Of a DNA stretch of 64,000 nt, positions 15,926 to 24,876 are shown one piece after another. Position 1 is the stretch's first letter. Each line of letters starts with the position of its first letter. The stretch lies in assembly GCF_001422285.1 (NCBI RefSeq), contig NZ_LMMO01000003.1, forward strand, positions 62,763 through 126,762, given 5' to 3'. Source of the DNA: Frigoribacterium sp. Leaf263. GTDB lineage: Bacteria; Actinomycetota; Actinomycetes; Actinomycetales; Microbacteriaceae. The translations under genes were made by a program, and so were the position numbers. Below the pieces are notes generated by a model. That model saw only the letters and a list, made by a program, of their open reading frames with translations, had not been told where the DNA came from and did no database searches.

Positions 15926-16384
15926 GTGTCTGTGAACCCCGAGTTGTCAGGGCGGGTCCTCCCGCCGGCGCCGCCCTATCTGGTGGGCCGAGAGAAAGTC
16001 CGCGAGTTCGCGAGGGCGACCGGCTCCACGAGTCCCCTCTCGCTCGACGTCCAGGCCGCTCGGGCGGCGGGTCACGCGGACGTCGTGGCCCCGCCCACCT
16101 TCGCGATCGTCGTCCAGGAGGCGACTCTGGCGCAGCTCCTGGCCGAGCCCGACGCGGGCATCGACTTCTCGCGCGTGGTCCACGGCGAGCAGAGCTTCTC
16201 CCTCTCGCGTTCGATCGTCGCCGGCGACGAGCTGACCGCGACCCTCACGGTCACGGGCGTCAAGAACCGCGGCGGCGTCTCCGTGGTGACGGCGTCGTCC
16301 GCGATGGTCGACGCCGACGGAGCCCACGTCGTCACCGCGGTGTCGACCCTCGTGGTCCGCTCCGCCGACGGGGACGACGCGTGA
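15926..16384 (+). CDS. MaoC-like (FAS1-type) hotdog dehydratase subunit
   Basis: A 152-residue single hotdog domain of the MaoC N-terminal dehydratase family, like mycobacterial HadA/HadC. It reads YLVGREKVREFARATGSTSP and then VVAPPTFAIVVQEA, followed by HGEQSFSLSRSIVAGDELTA. This subunit type lacks the catalytic Asp/His and pairs with a MaoC partner, which here is the next gene with a 4-nt GTGA overlap. GTG 15926 is supported by a TACACT box ending 7 nt upstream. The pair probably hydrates or dehydrates beta-hydroxyacyl-thioesters, in FAS-II-like or fatty acid breakdown steps; the substrate is unknown. Confidence 0.85.
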   Translation: MSVNPELSGRVLPPAPPYLVGREKVREFARATGSTSPLSLDVQAARAAGHADVVAPPTFAIVVQEATLAQLLAEPDAGIDFSRVVHGEQSFSLSRSIVAGDELTATLTVTGVKNRGGVSVVTASSAMVDADGAHVVTAVSTLVVRSADGDDA

Positions 16385-16812
16385 GCGCCCTCGAGGTCGG
16401 GCAGGTGATCGCGACCACGACCTACGCCCTGAGTCGCGACACCCTCGTCCGTTACGCCGGCGCTTCCGGGGACTTCAACCCCATCCACTACCGCGACGAC
16501 GTCGCCGCGTCCGTCGGCCTGCCGGGGGTGCTCGCCCACGGCATGCTGACCATGGGCATGGCCGTGCAGCCCGTGGTCGACTGGCTCGAGGGCTCCGGCG
16601 ACGACTCCGGCGTGCTCGGCTGGGTCAGCTCGTACCAGGTCAAGTTCACGCGCCCGGTCGTCGTCGATCCGGTCGAGGGCGCCGAGATCTCGGTGGTCGC
16701 GACGATCGCCGATCTCGACGACGAGGCCCGGACGGCCCGTGTCGACCTGACGGTGACCCACGCGGAGAAGACCGTCCTGGGCAGGGCCCAGGTCGTGGTG
16801 ACCCTGGCGTGA
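16381..16812 (+). CDS. MaoC-family (R)-specific hydratase/dehydratase, catalytic subunit
   Basis: A 143-residue hotdog protein with the catalytic hydratase-2 motif YAGASGDFNPIHYRDDVA, where the Asp and His do the chemistry, and GVLAHGMLTMG. It resembles mycobacterial HadB. The start overlaps the partner subunit's stop and its own stop overlaps the murB start, so three genes are tightly coupled. The family hydrates trans-2-enoyl thioesters reversibly. Why a dehydratase pair precedes murB is not explained by sequence; the same order is seen in relatives as far as I recall. Confidence 0.88.
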   Translation: MSALEVGQVIATTTYALSRDTLVRYAGASGDFNPIHYRDDVAASVGLPGVLAHGMLTMGMAVQPVVDWLEGSGDDSGVLGWVSSYQVKFTRPVVVDPVEGAEISVVATIADLDDEARTARVDLTVTHAEKTVLGRAQVVVTLA

Positions 16813-17900
16813 CGACGCTCGCCGAGCTCACCACGATGCAGGTCGGCGGCGAACCCGCCCGGCTCCTCGAGGCGACCACGACCGACGAGCTCCTCCTCGC
16901 CGTGCGCGAGGCCTGGTCGCTCGGCGACCCCTGGTTCGTGCTCGGAGGCGGGTCGAACACGGTGGCCTCCGACGAGCCCTTCGACGGCACGGTCGTGCAC
17001 GTCGCCACGCGGGGCGTCGAGCGCGTCGGGTCCGACGACGACCGGGTGCATCTCCGCGTCGCCGCCGGCGAGCCGTGGGACGATCTCGTGGCCGCGACGG
17101 TCGCAGAGGGGCTCTCCGGTCTCGAGGCGCTGAGCGGCATCCCCGGTTCCACCGGCGCCTCGCCGATCCAGAACATCGGCGCCTACGGGCAGGAGGTCGC
17201 GACGACCGTGGTCGCCGTCGACTTCCTCGACGAGGACTCCGGCGAGTTCGTCCGCATCCCGGCGGCGAACCTCGGGCTCGGCTACCGCACGAGCGTCTTC
17301 AAGAAGGGCCGCCGGGGCGTGGTCACGGCCGTCGAATTCGCGCTCGTCGACGGAGGCGGGGTGAGCGAGCAGGTCGCGTACCCCCAGCTCGCGAAGGCGC
17401 TCGGCGTCGACCTCGGCGCCCGGGTCTCGGTCGCCGACGTGCGCTCGAGCGTGCTCGCGCTCCGCGCCGCCAAGGGGATGGTGCTCGACGCGGCGGATCG
17501 CGACACGGCCTCGAGCGGATCGTTCTTCACGAATCCGGTCGTCTCGCGCGCCGTCGCGGCCGAGCTGCCGTCGGACGCTCCGCGCTGGCGTCTCGAGCCG
17601 GACGCCGAGCCGCGCGTCGTCCCTCTGGGTGAAGAACCGGCCGCGCCGCCGCCCATCCGATCCGGTGCGGTGAAGCTGAGCGCGGCGTGGCTCATCGAGC
17701 ACTCCGGCATCGAGCGCGGGTTCCGTCTGCCCGGCTCGGGTGCCGCGATCTCGTCCAAGCACACGCTCGCGATCACGAACCGCGGGTCGGCGACGGGCGA
17801 CGACGTCGTCGAGCTCGCCCGCTTCGTGCAGCAGCGCGTCACCGCCGAGTTCGGGGTCGTGCTGCACCCGGAGCCGGTGCTGCTCGGCCTGTCGCTCTGA
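16809..17900 (+). CDS. murB: UDP-N-acetylmuramate dehydrogenase (UDP-N-acetylenolpyruvoylglucosamine reductase)
   Basis: A 363-residue flavoenzyme that reduces the enolpyruvyl group of UDP-GlcNAc-enolpyruvate with NADPH, the second committed step of peptidoglycan precursor synthesis in the cytoplasm. FAD-binding segments VLGGGSNTVASD and GIPGSTGASPIQNIGAYG are clear. Catalytic residues are R160 (GYRTS), S238 (GSFFTNP) and E355 (LHPEP). Its length and the GYRTS loop are those of type I MurB. GTG start at 16809 overlaps the previous stop. It is convergent with the response-regulator gene, with a short GC hairpin in the 24-bp gap. Confidence 0.96.
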   Translation: MTTLAELTTMQVGGEPARLLEATTTDELLLAVREAWSLGDPWFVLGGGSNTVASDEPFDGTVVHVATRGVERVGSDDDRVHLRVAAGEPWDDLVAATVAEGLSGLEALSGIPGSTGASPIQNIGAYGQEVATTVVAVDFLDEDSGEFVRIPAANLGLGYRTSVFKKGRRGVVTAVEFALVDGGGVSEQVAYPQLAKALGVDLGARVSVADVRSSVLALRAAKGMVLDAADRDTASSGSFFTNPVVSRAVAAELPSDAPRWRLEPDAEPRVVPLGEEPAAPPPIRSGAVKLSAAWLIEHSGIERGFRLPGSGAAISSKHTLAITNRGSATGDDVVELARFVQQRVTAEFGVVLHPEPVLLGLSL

Positions 17901-17924
17901 GTCGCACGCCCCCGCGCGGGCGCC

Positions 17925-18581
17925 TTACGACGACGGACCGCTCGGCAGGTAGCCCCGTTCGAGAGCGAGGGTGACGGCCCGGGTCCGATCCGCGACGGCC
18001 AGCTTCTCGAAGACGTGCACCAGGTGGGTCTTCACCGTGGCCTCCGCGACGAACAGCCGGCGGGCGATCTCGGGGTTCGAGCAGCCCGCGGCGACGAGAG
18101 CGAGCACCTCGGTCTCGCGGGGGCTGAGCGGACTCGCCCGCGGCACCGGCTCCGTCCCCCGCCGGGCCGATCCGGCCAGCCGCACGGCGAGGGACGGCGC
18201 CAGGGCGACCTGTCCGGCCACGACGGCGCGCAGACCCGCCAGCAGCTCCGCCTCGGGCGACGCCTTGAGCAGATAGCCGCTCGCGCCCGCCTCGATGGCC
18301 GAGAGCAGATGGTCGTCGGTCTCGTACGTCGTCAGCACGACGACGCGCGTCGACGGGCGCGCCGCCAGGACGGCCCCCGTCGCGGCGACGCCGTCGAGCC
18401 CCGGCATGCGGAGATCCATGACGACGAGATCGGGTTCCAGAGCGGCGGCCAGCGCCACGGCCTCGAGCCCGTCGCCTGCCTGGCCGACGACGTCGAAGTC
18501 GTCGGTGGCGCCCAGCAGGGCGGCGATCCCCTGGCGCACGATCGGATGGTCGTCCGCCACGAGCGTGCGGTGGCGGGTCAC
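17925..18581 (-). CDS. NarL/FixJ family response regulator
   Basis: A 218-residue two-domain regulator. The receiver domain has the acidic pair D10-D11, phospho-acceptor D56 (LVVMDLRMPG) and a conserved Lys in GYLLKASP. The C-terminal LuxR helix-turn-helix begins LSPRETEVLALVAAG, with the recognition helix in ATVKTHLVHVFEKL. The start codon overlaps the kinase stop by 4 nt (ATGA), so the pair is co-translated. It probably controls the adjacent ABC-2 exporter, a common arrangement in actinobacteria. Confidence 0.93.
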   Translation of the reverse strand: MTRHRTLVADDHPIVRQGIAALLGATDDFDVVGQAGDGLEAVALAAALEPDLVVMDLRMPGLDGVAATGAVLAARPSTRVVVLTTYETDDHLLSAIEAGASGYLLKASPEAELLAGLRAVVAGQVALAPSLAVRLAGSARRGTEPVPRASPLSPRETEVLALVAAGCSNPEIARRLFVAEATVKTHLVHVFEKLAVADRTRAVTLALERGYLPSGPSS

Positions 18582-19840
18582 GCCGTCACCGCCCCGACGG
18601 TCGACCCGGCGTCCGGGCGGAGGTCGCCGGTCCCGGCCGGGGTCCGAGGCAGGCGGCAGGTGATCGTCGTGCCCGCCGGGCCGGTCTCGACGTCGAACGA
18701 GCCGCCGGCCAGGGCGAGCCGCTCGCGCAGCCCGATCAGCCCGAAGCCGGTCGAGGGGGAGTGCGGATCGAAGCCGCGGCCGTCGTCAGCGACGGTCAGC
18801 ACCGCCGCGTCGTCGCGGGTGGTGAGGCCCACCCGGGCCGTCGGCGAGCCGCTGTGCTTGCGGACGTTGGCCAGCGCCTCCTGCACGACCCGGATCAGGA
18901 CCACCTGCAGGTCGCGCGGGAGATCGACCGCCTCGGCCCGCACCGAGACGTCGACGCCGCTCTCGCGGCGGAACCGCTCGGCGACGCGGCCGACGGCGGC
19001 GGCGACGTCACGACCCGTCAATCCCGAGGAGGCGGTGGCCGCGACGAGCGTGCGGGCCTCGGTCAGCGCCTCCCGAGCGGCCTCCTCGATGGTGCCGAGC
19101 CGCGCCAGCGCACCGTCCACGTCGCCGCCCTCGAGCGTGCCGCGCGTGCTCTGCGCCAGCATGACCACGCCGGTCAGGCTCTGCGCGATCGTGTCGTGGA
19201 TCTCCCTCGCCAGGCGCTCGCGTTCGGTGCTGCTGCCGATGTCGCGGCTGCGGGCCGCGAGCTCGGCCTGGGCGTCGCGCAGCTCGTCGAGCAGGCGTCC
19301 GCGCTCGGCGCCCACCCGGGCGATGGTCGTGATCCAGAGTCCGAGCGCGATGCTGAAGACGAGCGAGAGCGCCTCGCTCGTCACCGCCGTCGCGACCGTG
19401 TCGGCCGACCAGCCGAGCCCGACGACGAAGCCGGCCGAGATCGCCAGGCAGAGGGCGATGTTGGCCGCGATCGCGGGGCGCGGGCCGGGCATGAGGGTCC
19501 AGAGCACCGGCATGACGAAGGCCTGGAGGGTCGCGAGCTCGGGGGTCGCCGCGACCGCGGCGCCGCCGGCGACGACGAGAGCCCCGGCCGCCACGACGGC
19601 CTGCGACGAGAGCCGCCCCTCGTTCCGGCGGATCACGGGTCGGGCGACGGCGGACCAGACGAGCACGAGAGCCCCGACGGCCGCGAGCGACAGCCCCACG
19701 CGGGAGCTCGACGACGTCGCCGCGAGAACGCCGAGGACGACGGCGGTCAGGGCGAGACCCGCGTCCCACCACCGCATCGACAGGGCCGTTCCCGACAGCT
19801 CGCGCCATTCGGCATCGGATCGGTCGCGGTCGTCGTCCAT
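18578..19840 (-). CDS. Sensor histidine kinase (HisKA_3 type)
   Basis: A 420-residue membrane kinase with several N-terminal membrane helices (about residues 25-165), then a coiled region and the dimerisation/phospho-acceptor motif EREIH-type RLAREIHDTIAQSLTGVV with the phosphorylated His. The ATPase domain shows VVQEALANVRKHS, VADDGRGFD and GFGLIGLRERL. It partners the overlapping NarL regulator. ATG 19840 is chosen because a TAGCGT box ends 7 nt upstream (leaderless); a GTG three codons earlier is in frame. No large extracytoplasmic sensor domain is seen, so it may sense membrane stress or the state of the ABC exporter. Confidence 0.92.
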   Translation of the reverse strand: MDDDRDRSDAEWRELSGTALSMRWWDAGLALTAVVLGVLAATSSSSRVGLSLAAVGALVLVWSAVARPVIRRNEGRLSSQAVVAAGALVVAGGAAVAATPELATLQAFVMPVLWTLMPGPRPAIAANIALCLAISAGFVVGLGWSADTVATAVTSEALSLVFSIALGLWITTIARVGAERGRLLDELRDAQAELAARSRDIGSSTERERLAREIHDTIAQSLTGVVMLAQSTRGTLEGGDVDGALARLGTIEEAAREALTEARTLVAATASSGLTGRDVAAAVGRVAERFRRESGVDVSVRAEAVDLPRDLQVVLIRVVQEALANVRKHSGSPTARVGLTTRDDAAVLTVADDGRGFDPHSPSTGFGLIGLRERLALAGGSFDVETGPAGTTITCRLPRTPAGTGDLRPDAGSTVGAVTA

Positions 19841-19893
19841 GGGCGACACGCTAGCGCCGTCGGGGGAGGTGCGCGGCCCGATCCCGACGGCCC

Positions 19894-20703
19894 TCACCCG
19901 TCCTTCCGGATCCACCGGAAGGTCAGCACCGATGCGGCCGCGCCGGCGACGAGCCACACGACGAGCCAGAGGGCCACCCCGGGGAGGTCCCACGAGCCCC
20001 CGGCCTCGGCGGCGGCGAACGTGTCGGGCAGGAACACGCTGCGCATCCCCTGCGCGAGCCACTTGAGCGGGAACACCGAGGCCACGGTCTGCAGCCACTC
20101 GGGCAGCTGCGTGAAGGGCAGGTAGACACCCGAGATGAACTGCAGCACGAGGGTGATCGGCACGATGACGGCGGTGGCGCTCTTGCCGCTGCGGGGCACC
20201 CGCGAGAGGGCGATGCCGACGAGGGCCGAGGTCGCGATGCCGAGCAGGTAGACCCAGGCGAGCGTCGCCCACGACGACGCCTCCGTCGGCAGCGGCACGC
20301 CGAAGAGCAGCCGCGCCACGAGCACGAGCAGGGCGACCTGCAGCAGGCTCGTGACGAGCACCTGGCCGAGCTTGCCGACGAAGTACGACGCCACCGGCAG
20401 CGGGGTCCCCGCGAGCCGTTTGAGCGTCCCGTCGCCTCGTTCGAGGGCGATGTCGACGGCGAGGTTCTGCACGCCCGAGAGCAGGATGCCCGCGGCGATC
20501 ATGCCGGGCAGATAGAAGGCGGCGGCGCCGACCTCGCTGCCGTCGGCGCGTGTGCCGAACGAGCCCGACGCACTGAACGCCGTCGAGAAGATGGCCAGCA
20601 TGACCACGGGGAACAGGAACGTGAAGAAGACCGTGTCCCCGGCCCGGAAGTACGACCGCACCTCGTACCGGGTGCGACTCGCTCCGAGCGTCAGCGTCCT
20701 CAC
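19894..20703 (-). CDS. ABC-2 type transporter permease
   Basis: A 269-residue membrane protein with six predicted helices and the ABC-2 signature region around GKSATAVIVPITLVLQFISGVYLPF, then QLPEWLQTVASVFPLKWLAQGM, typical of drug/lipid exporters of the DrrB/NodJ type. It begins 4 nt inside the end of the ATPase gene, so one ATP-binding and one membrane subunit form the exporter. The substrate is unknown; antimicrobial or lipid export are the usual guesses. The kinase gene follows after a 53-nt gap with its own promoter-like box. Confidence 0.92.
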   Translation of the reverse strand: MRTLTLGASRTRYEVRSYFRAGDTVFFTFLFPVVMLAIFSTAFSASGSFGTRADGSEVGAAAFYLPGMIAAGILLSGVQNLAVDIALERGDGTLKRLAGTPLPVASYFVGKLGQVLVTSLLQVALLVLVARLLFGVPLPTEASSWATLAWVYLLGIATSALVGIALSRVPRSGKSATAVIVPITLVLQFISGVYLPFTQLPEWLQTVASVFPLKWLAQGMRSVFLPDTFAAAEAGGSWDLPGVALWLVVWLVAGAAASVLTFRWIRKDG

Positions 20704-21620
20704 GACGTCACCCCCGCCGAGGAGGCGCGGTGCGCGTCGACCGCGGCCGGCGCCTCCTCGGGGCCGTCGGCGGTCTGCTCGGCCCGCGCGACCAGGTCGA
20801 GGTAGACGTCCTCCAGCGACGGCCGGATGACCTCGAGCGAGCGCGGTTCACCTCCGTCGGCGTGGAGTCGCGCGACGAACGCGCCGGGCTCCGGGGTCCG
20901 GACGTCATGGCGCCCGTCGTCGTCGAGCCACGTGACCCGCGGTGTGCGCGTCTCCTCGTCGCCGAGCTCGTCGGGTCGGCCCAGGGCGACGAGGCGGCCG
21001 CCCGTCACGACGGCGACCCGGTCGCTGAGCTGAGCCGCCTCGTCGAGGTAGTGGGTGGTCAGCACGATGCTCGTGCCGTCCGACGAGAGAGAGCGGATGA
21101 GCTGCCAGAACGCGCGACGCGCCTCGGGGTCGAATCCGGTGGTCGGCTCGTCCAGGAACAGCAGCTCGGGGCGGCCGACCACGCCGAGCGCGACGTCGAC
21201 GCGACGACGCTGCCCACCCGACAGCGAGCGGATCCGGGCGTTCGCCTTGGCCTCGAGGCCGACGGCCACGAGCACCTCGTCGACGTCGCGCGGGCGGGGG
21301 TAGAAGCCCGCGAAGTGCGCGATCTGCTCACGGACGGTCGCCGTCCCCTGGTCGCCCGAGGTCTGCAGCACGATGCCGAGGCGGGCCTTCCAGTCGAGAC
21401 CGCCCCGACGGGGGTCGACGCCGAGCACGGACACCTCGCCGGAGCTCCGGTCGCGGTAGCCCTCGAGGATCTCGATGGTGGTCGACTTGCCGGCCCCGTT
21501 GGGGCCGAGGAGCCCGAGGGTCTCGCCGGGTTCGACGTCGAACGAGACGCCTCGCAGAGCAGCTGTCGCCCCGTAGCTCTTCGTGAGGTCGCGCACGCGC
21601 ACGACGGGTTCTGAGGTCAT
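20700..21620 (-). CDS. ABC transporter ATP-binding protein (DrrA-like)
   Basis: A 306-residue ATPase with Walker A GPNGAGKST, signature LSGGQRRRVDVALGV, Walker B LLFLDEPTTGFD and the H-loop in TTHYLDEA. The C-terminal extension of about 80 residues after the ATPase core is typical of DrrA-type exporters. ATG 21620 gives a normal MTSEPVVRVRDLTKSYG opening; a longer frame upstream is unlikely. It forms an operon with the permease gene and probably the two-component pair downstream. Its 3' end carries a 12-bp GGAGGCGC-type inverted repeat. Confidence 0.93.
   Translation of the reverse strand: MTSEPVVRVRDLTKSYGATAALRGVSFDVEPGETLGLLGPNGAGKSTTIEILEGYRDRSSGEVSVLGVDPRRGGLDWKARLGIVLQTSGDQGTATVREQIAHFAGFYPRPRDVDEVLVAVGLEAKANARIRSLSGGQRRRVDVALGVVGRPELLFLDEPTTGFDPEARRAFWQLIRSLSSDGTSIVLTTHYLDEAAQLSDRVAVVTGGRLVALGRPDELGDEETRTPRVTWLDDDGRHDVRTPEPGAFVARLHADGGEPRSLEVIRPSLEDVYLDLVARAEQTADGPEEAPAAVDAHRASSAGVTS
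20717..20761. repeat. 12-bp inverted repeat of the GGAGGCGC word inside the ATPase gene 3' end
   Basis: CCGAGGAGGCGC (20717-20728) and GCGCCTCCTCGG (20750-20761) are perfect complements separated by 21 nt, in the last 20 codons of the ABC ATPase gene. As RNA it could fold into a stable hairpin just before the permease start. Confidence 0.6.
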
Positions 21621-21715
21621 GTGACCAGGGTGCGCCCCTTCTCGGCCGGGCACCAGGGTCGACCGGTCGAGCGGGCGTCCATCGACCGGTTGACCCTCGT
21701 CGCGGCGGCCGCGTG

Positions 21716-22918
21716 CTAGCCGAAGAGACGCTGGAGGCGCCGGACCCCTTCGAGCAGCTCGTCGTCTCCGAGGGCGTACGACAGACGCAGGTACCCGCTC
21801 GGCCCGAAGGCCTCTCCGGGCACGACCGCCACGTCGGCCTGCTCGAGGATGAGATCGGCCAGCTCGAGCGACGTGGTCGGCGTCACGCCGTTCCAGTCGC
21901 GGCCGAGCAGACCGGTGACGTCGGGGTAGACGTAGAAGGCGCCCTCGGGCGTCGGGGTGACGACGCCCTCGATGGCGTTCAGCTCGCGGACGATCGTCGC
22001 GCGACGGGTGTCGAAGGAGGCGCGCATCGCCTCGACGGCGCTCTGCGAGCCGGTCAGCGCCGCGATGGCGGCCCGCTGCGACACGTTCGAGACGTTCGAG
22101 GTCAGGTGGGACTGCAGGTTGGCCGCCCCGGCGATGACGTCGGCCGGGCCGATCATCCAGCCGACCCGCCAGCCGGTCATCGCGTAGGTCTTGGCGACGC
22201 CGTTCACCAGGATGGTCTGCTCGGCGAGCTCGGGGACCGCCTGCGTGATGGAGGTGGCGACCACGCCGTCGTAGGTGAGGTTCTGGTAGATCTCGTCGGT
22301 GACGACCCAGACGCCGTTCTCGAGGGCCCAGCGGCCGATCGCCTCGACCTCGGCGGGGGAGTGGACGGCGCCGGTGGGGTTGGACGGCGAGCAGAACAGC
22401 AGGACCTTCGTCCGCTCGGTGCGGGCCGCCTCGAGCTGGTCGACGGTCACCTTGTAGTCCTGGTCGGCGCCGGAGAACACCTCGACGGACACCCCGCCGG
22501 CGAGGGCGATCGCCTCGGGGTAGGTGGTCCAGTAGGGCGCGGGGAGCAGCACCTCGTCGCCGTCGTCTAGCAGCGCCTGGAACGCCTGGTAGACGGCCTG
22601 CTTGCCGCCGTTCGTGACGATCACCTGCGAGGTCGAGACGGTCGTCCCGCTGTCGCGGAGCGTCTTGGCGACGATGGCCTCACGGAGCTCGGGGAGGCCG
22701 GCCGCCGCGGAGTACCGGTGGTTGCGCGGGTCGCGAGCCGCGGCCACCGCGGCCTCGACGATGTGATCGGGGGTGGCGAAGTTCGGCTCGCCGGGGCCGT
22801 AGCTGATGATCGGACGCCCGGCCGCGACGAGCGACTTGGCCTTCGCATCGACCTTCAGGGTGGCGGACTCGGCGATGGACGCGATGCGGGACGAGAGGCG
22901 GCGGGCTGGCGTGGTCAC
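21716..22918 (-). CDS. Class I pyridoxal-phosphate aminotransferase (aspartate aminotransferase type)
   Basis: A 400-residue fold-type I aminotransferase. Conserved residues are visible: SNPTG with N180, D208 and Y211 (VTDEIYQ), PLP lysine K243 in [15 protein letters not shown], and the substrate Arg in YLRLSY near the C-terminus. The sequence pattern ([21 protein letters not shown]) is that of the prokaryotic Ib aspartate aminotransferases, which may also take prephenate. It would interconvert aspartate and oxaloacetate. The GTG start lies 7 nt after a TAGGCT box (leaderless). It is divergent from the tRNA-Trp-secE unit. Confidence 0.93.
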   Translation of the reverse strand: MTTPARRLSSRIASIAESATLKVDAKAKSLVAAGRPIISYGPGEPNFATPDHIVEAAVAAARDPRNHRYSAAAGLPELREAIVAKTLRDSGTTVSTSQVIVTNGGKQAVYQAFQALLDDGDEVLLPAPYWTTYPEAIALAGGVSVEVFSGADQDYKVTVDQLEAARTERTKVLLFCSPSNPTGAVHSPAEVEAIGRWALENGVWVVTDEIYQNLTYDGVVATSITQAVPELAEQTILVNGVAKTYAMTGWRVGWMIGPADVIAGAANLQSHLTSNVSNVSQRAAIAALTGSQSAVEAMRASFDTRRATIVRELNAIEGVVTPTPEGAFYVYPDVTGLLGRDWNGVTPTTSLELADLILEQADVAVVPGEAFGPSGYLRLSYALGDDELLEGVRRLQRLFG

Positions 22919-22946
22919 GCCCGTCAGCCTAGCCCGCGGGCCCGGC

Positions 22947-22976
22947 TTTACACCGGCCCGCGCGGTCGCCTACACT
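22947..22976 (+). promoter_or_regulatory. Promoter of the tRNA-Trp-secE-nusG unit
   Basis: -35 box TTTACA (22947-22952) and -10 box TACACT (22971-22976) are separated by 18 bp. Transcription would begin near 22983, about 90 nt before tRNA-Trp, and no terminator separates the tRNA from secE. Confidence 0.7.
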
Positions 22977-23071
22977 GGTCCAGGCGGTCGATGATCGCCA
23001 AGCTTTTGCGCGCCTCACGGCGTCGCCCACCGTGCATCGATCGGCGGTGGTGAGCTTGGTGTCGGCCCCGA

Positions 23072-23144
23072 AGGGCGGTGGCTCAATTGGTAGAGCAGCG
23101 GTCTCCAAAACCGCAGGTTGCAGGTTCGAGTCCTGTCCGCCCTG
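23072..23144 (+). tRNA. tRNA-Trp (CCA)
   Basis: A 73-nt tRNA with acceptor AGGGCGG pairing CCGCCCT and discriminator G23144. The anticodon stem GCGGT/ACCGC holds loop CTCCAAA with anticodon CCA at 23105-23107. The T arm contains CAGGTTCGAGTCCTG. The 3' CCA is not encoded. Placement just before secE is common in actinobacteria. Confidence 0.98.
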
Positions 23145-23242
23145 CAGCCCGGTCGGGCCGTCGCGACTGATCCAGCAGGTTTCAGCGCGGCGGCCCGGAT
23201 CACGGACACAGGCCCGCGGGCCGAGCTCGGAAGGTACCCACA

Positions 23243-23524
23243 GTGGCGAGAAAAGACGTTGACGTTCCCAGCGAGGACGTCGTCGACAAGGCGAAGAAGG
23301 ACACTGCGGCACGCCGTGGTCCCTTCGCCCGGATCGCCCTGTTCATCCGACAGGTGATCAACGAACTCAAGAAGGTCGTCACCCCCACCCGCAAAGAGCT
23401 CTTCAGCTACACGGGCGTCGTCCTCGTCTTCGTCGTCATCATGATGGCGCTGGTCAGCGGGCTCGACACGGTGTTCGGCATCGTGGTCGGCTACGTCTTC
23501 GGCAACGGCCCCACCGGCAGCTGA
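23243..23524 (+). CDS. secE: Preprotein translocase subunit SecE
   Basis: A 93-residue subunit of the SecYEG channel with one C-terminal membrane helix (about residues 55-85). A charged N-terminus leads to the conserved amphipathic stretch FIRQVINELKKVVTPTRKEL, in which the VxWPTRKE block is here VVTPTRKE. GTG start. It follows tRNA-Trp by 98 nt and precedes nusG by 85 nt, the standard bacterial order. Confidence 0.97.
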   Translation: MARKDVDVPSEDVVDKAKKDTAARRGPFARIALFIRQVINELKKVVTPTRKELFSYTGVVLVFVVIMMALVSGLDTVFGIVVGYVFGNGPTGS

Positions 23525-23528
23525 GTCC

Positions 23529-23545
23529 GGCGTCGCCCCGACGCC
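23529..23545 (+). other. Stem-loop between secE and nusG
   Basis: A perfect 7-bp stem GGCGTCG/CGACGCC with a CCC loop begins 5 nt after the secE stop. There is no T-run, so an RNA processing or stability element is more likely than a terminator. Confidence 0.5.
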
Positions 23546-23609
23546 ACACGTGATCCGGCCCCGACCGACGGGCAGCCGATCCGAACCCCACGAACGGAAG
23601 TAGAAACCC

Positions 23610-24749
23610 TTGCCTGACAACGAGCGCGACGACATCGATCTCGCCACCGCTGCGGAGCAGTCCTCCGAGGTCGAAGAGGCCCAAGAGGGCGGCACCCTGA
23701 GCGCCGACGAAGAATCCGTCGAGTCCGCCGAGAGCGAGGCCATCACGGTCGTCGACGACAGCGAAGCCGGTTCGGACGACACCGACGACCTCGACGGTCT
23801 GCTCGACACGCTCGCCGAGGCCCGCGACCCCGAAGCCGACGCCATCGTCGACGACGCGCTCGACATCGACGACGCCGCTGAGGCGGAGGCCGCCGTCGAG
23901 GCGACCGACGACGAGGCCGAGACCGAGGCTGACGAAGCCGCCGCCGAGGGCGACGCCGTCGCGGCCGACGCCGCCGTCGCCGCAGAGCAGTCCGACGACG
24001 AGGATGACGACGTGGTCGTCGCCGAGGCCGAGCAGTCGGTCCAGGACGCCGACGCCCAGGCCGCCTTCGGCGACGAGGTGCTCGACGCCGACGACGTCAC
24101 GACCGACGACGAGGCCGAGCCCGTCGAGGTCGACCCCTACGAGGCGTTCCGTTCGGAGCTCCGCGGCAAGCCCGGCAAGTGGTACGTCATCCACAGCTAC
24201 GCGGGCTTCGAGCGTCGCGTGAAGCAGAACATCGAGAACCGCATGGTCTCCATGACCATGGAGGACTACATCTACCAGGTCGAGGTCCCCATGGAGGACG
24301 TCGTCGAGATCAAGAACGGCCAGCGCAAGCTCGTCACCCGCGTGCGGATCCCCGGCTACGTCCTGGTCCGCATCGACCTCAACGAGGACAGCTGGTCCGT
24401 CGTCCGTCACACCCCCGGGGTGACCGGCTTCGTGGGCAACGCGCACAACCCGACGCCGCTCCGCTTCGAAGAGGCGTTCAACATGCTGAAGAGCCTCGTC
24501 CAGATCGATACGACGCCGGCTCCCGCCAAGGGCGGCGCCAAGGGCGGCAAGCAGGCCCAGCGCGTCATCCCCGCCGAGGTCGACTTCGAGATCGGCGAGA
24601 CGATCACGATCAAAGAGGGGTCGTTCGCCGGTCTTCCCGGTACGATCAACGAGATCAAACCCGAGAGCGGCAAGCTCACGGTGCTCGTCTCGCTCTTCGA
24701 GCGCGAGACGCCGGTCGAGCTGAGCTTCGACCAGGTCACCAAGCTCTAA
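23610..24749 (+). CDS. nusG: Transcription termination/antitermination factor NusG with long acidic N-terminus
   Basis: A 379-residue NusG that binds RNA polymerase and links transcription to translation or Rho. The first 185 or so residues are Asp/Glu/Ala-rich with almost no basic residues and look disordered. The NGN domain then begins [20 protein letters not shown] and includes [10 protein letters not shown] and VTGFVG. The KOW domain at the end reads [21 protein letters not shown]. Actinobacterial NusG often has an N-terminal acidic extension, but this one makes up half the protein. The start is TTG at 23610 with GGAAG upstream. Confidence 0.96.
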   Translation: MPDNERDDIDLATAAEQSSEVEEAQEGGTLSADEESVESAESEAITVVDDSEAGSDDTDDLDGLLDTLAEARDPEADAIVDDALDIDDAAEAEAAVEATDDEAETEADEAAAEGDAVAADAAVAAEQSDDEDDDVVVAEAEQSVQDADAQAAFGDEVLDADDVTTDDEAEPVEVDPYEAFRSELRGKPGKWYVIHSYAGFERRVKQNIENRMVSMTMEDYIYQVEVPMEDVVEIKNGQRKLVTRVRIPGYVLVRIDLNEDSWSVVRHTPGVTGFVGNAHNPTPLRFEEAFNMLKSLVQIDTTPAPAKGGAKGGKQAQRVIPAEVDFEIGETITIKEGSFAGLPGTINEIKPESGKLTVLVSLFERETPVELSFDQVTKL

Positions 24750-24761
24750 CCCCTCCACGTC

Positions 24762-24785
24762 GCGGCATCCTCCCGGGGATGCCGC
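24762..24785 (+). other. Stem-loop between nusG and rplK
   Basis: A perfect 9-bp stem GCGGCATCC/GGATGCCGC with a 6-nt loop lies 12 nt after the nusG stop. Without a T-run it may be a weak terminator or a processing site that separates nusG from the ribosomal-protein transcript. Confidence 0.55.
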
Positions 24786-24876
24786 CCCGACAGATCACCG
24801 GAGCCCGCCCCGCGGGTCACCGGGAGAGCCGGCTGCGACCGCAGTCGTCTCGACACCCACAAGAAGGAAAAGAAGA

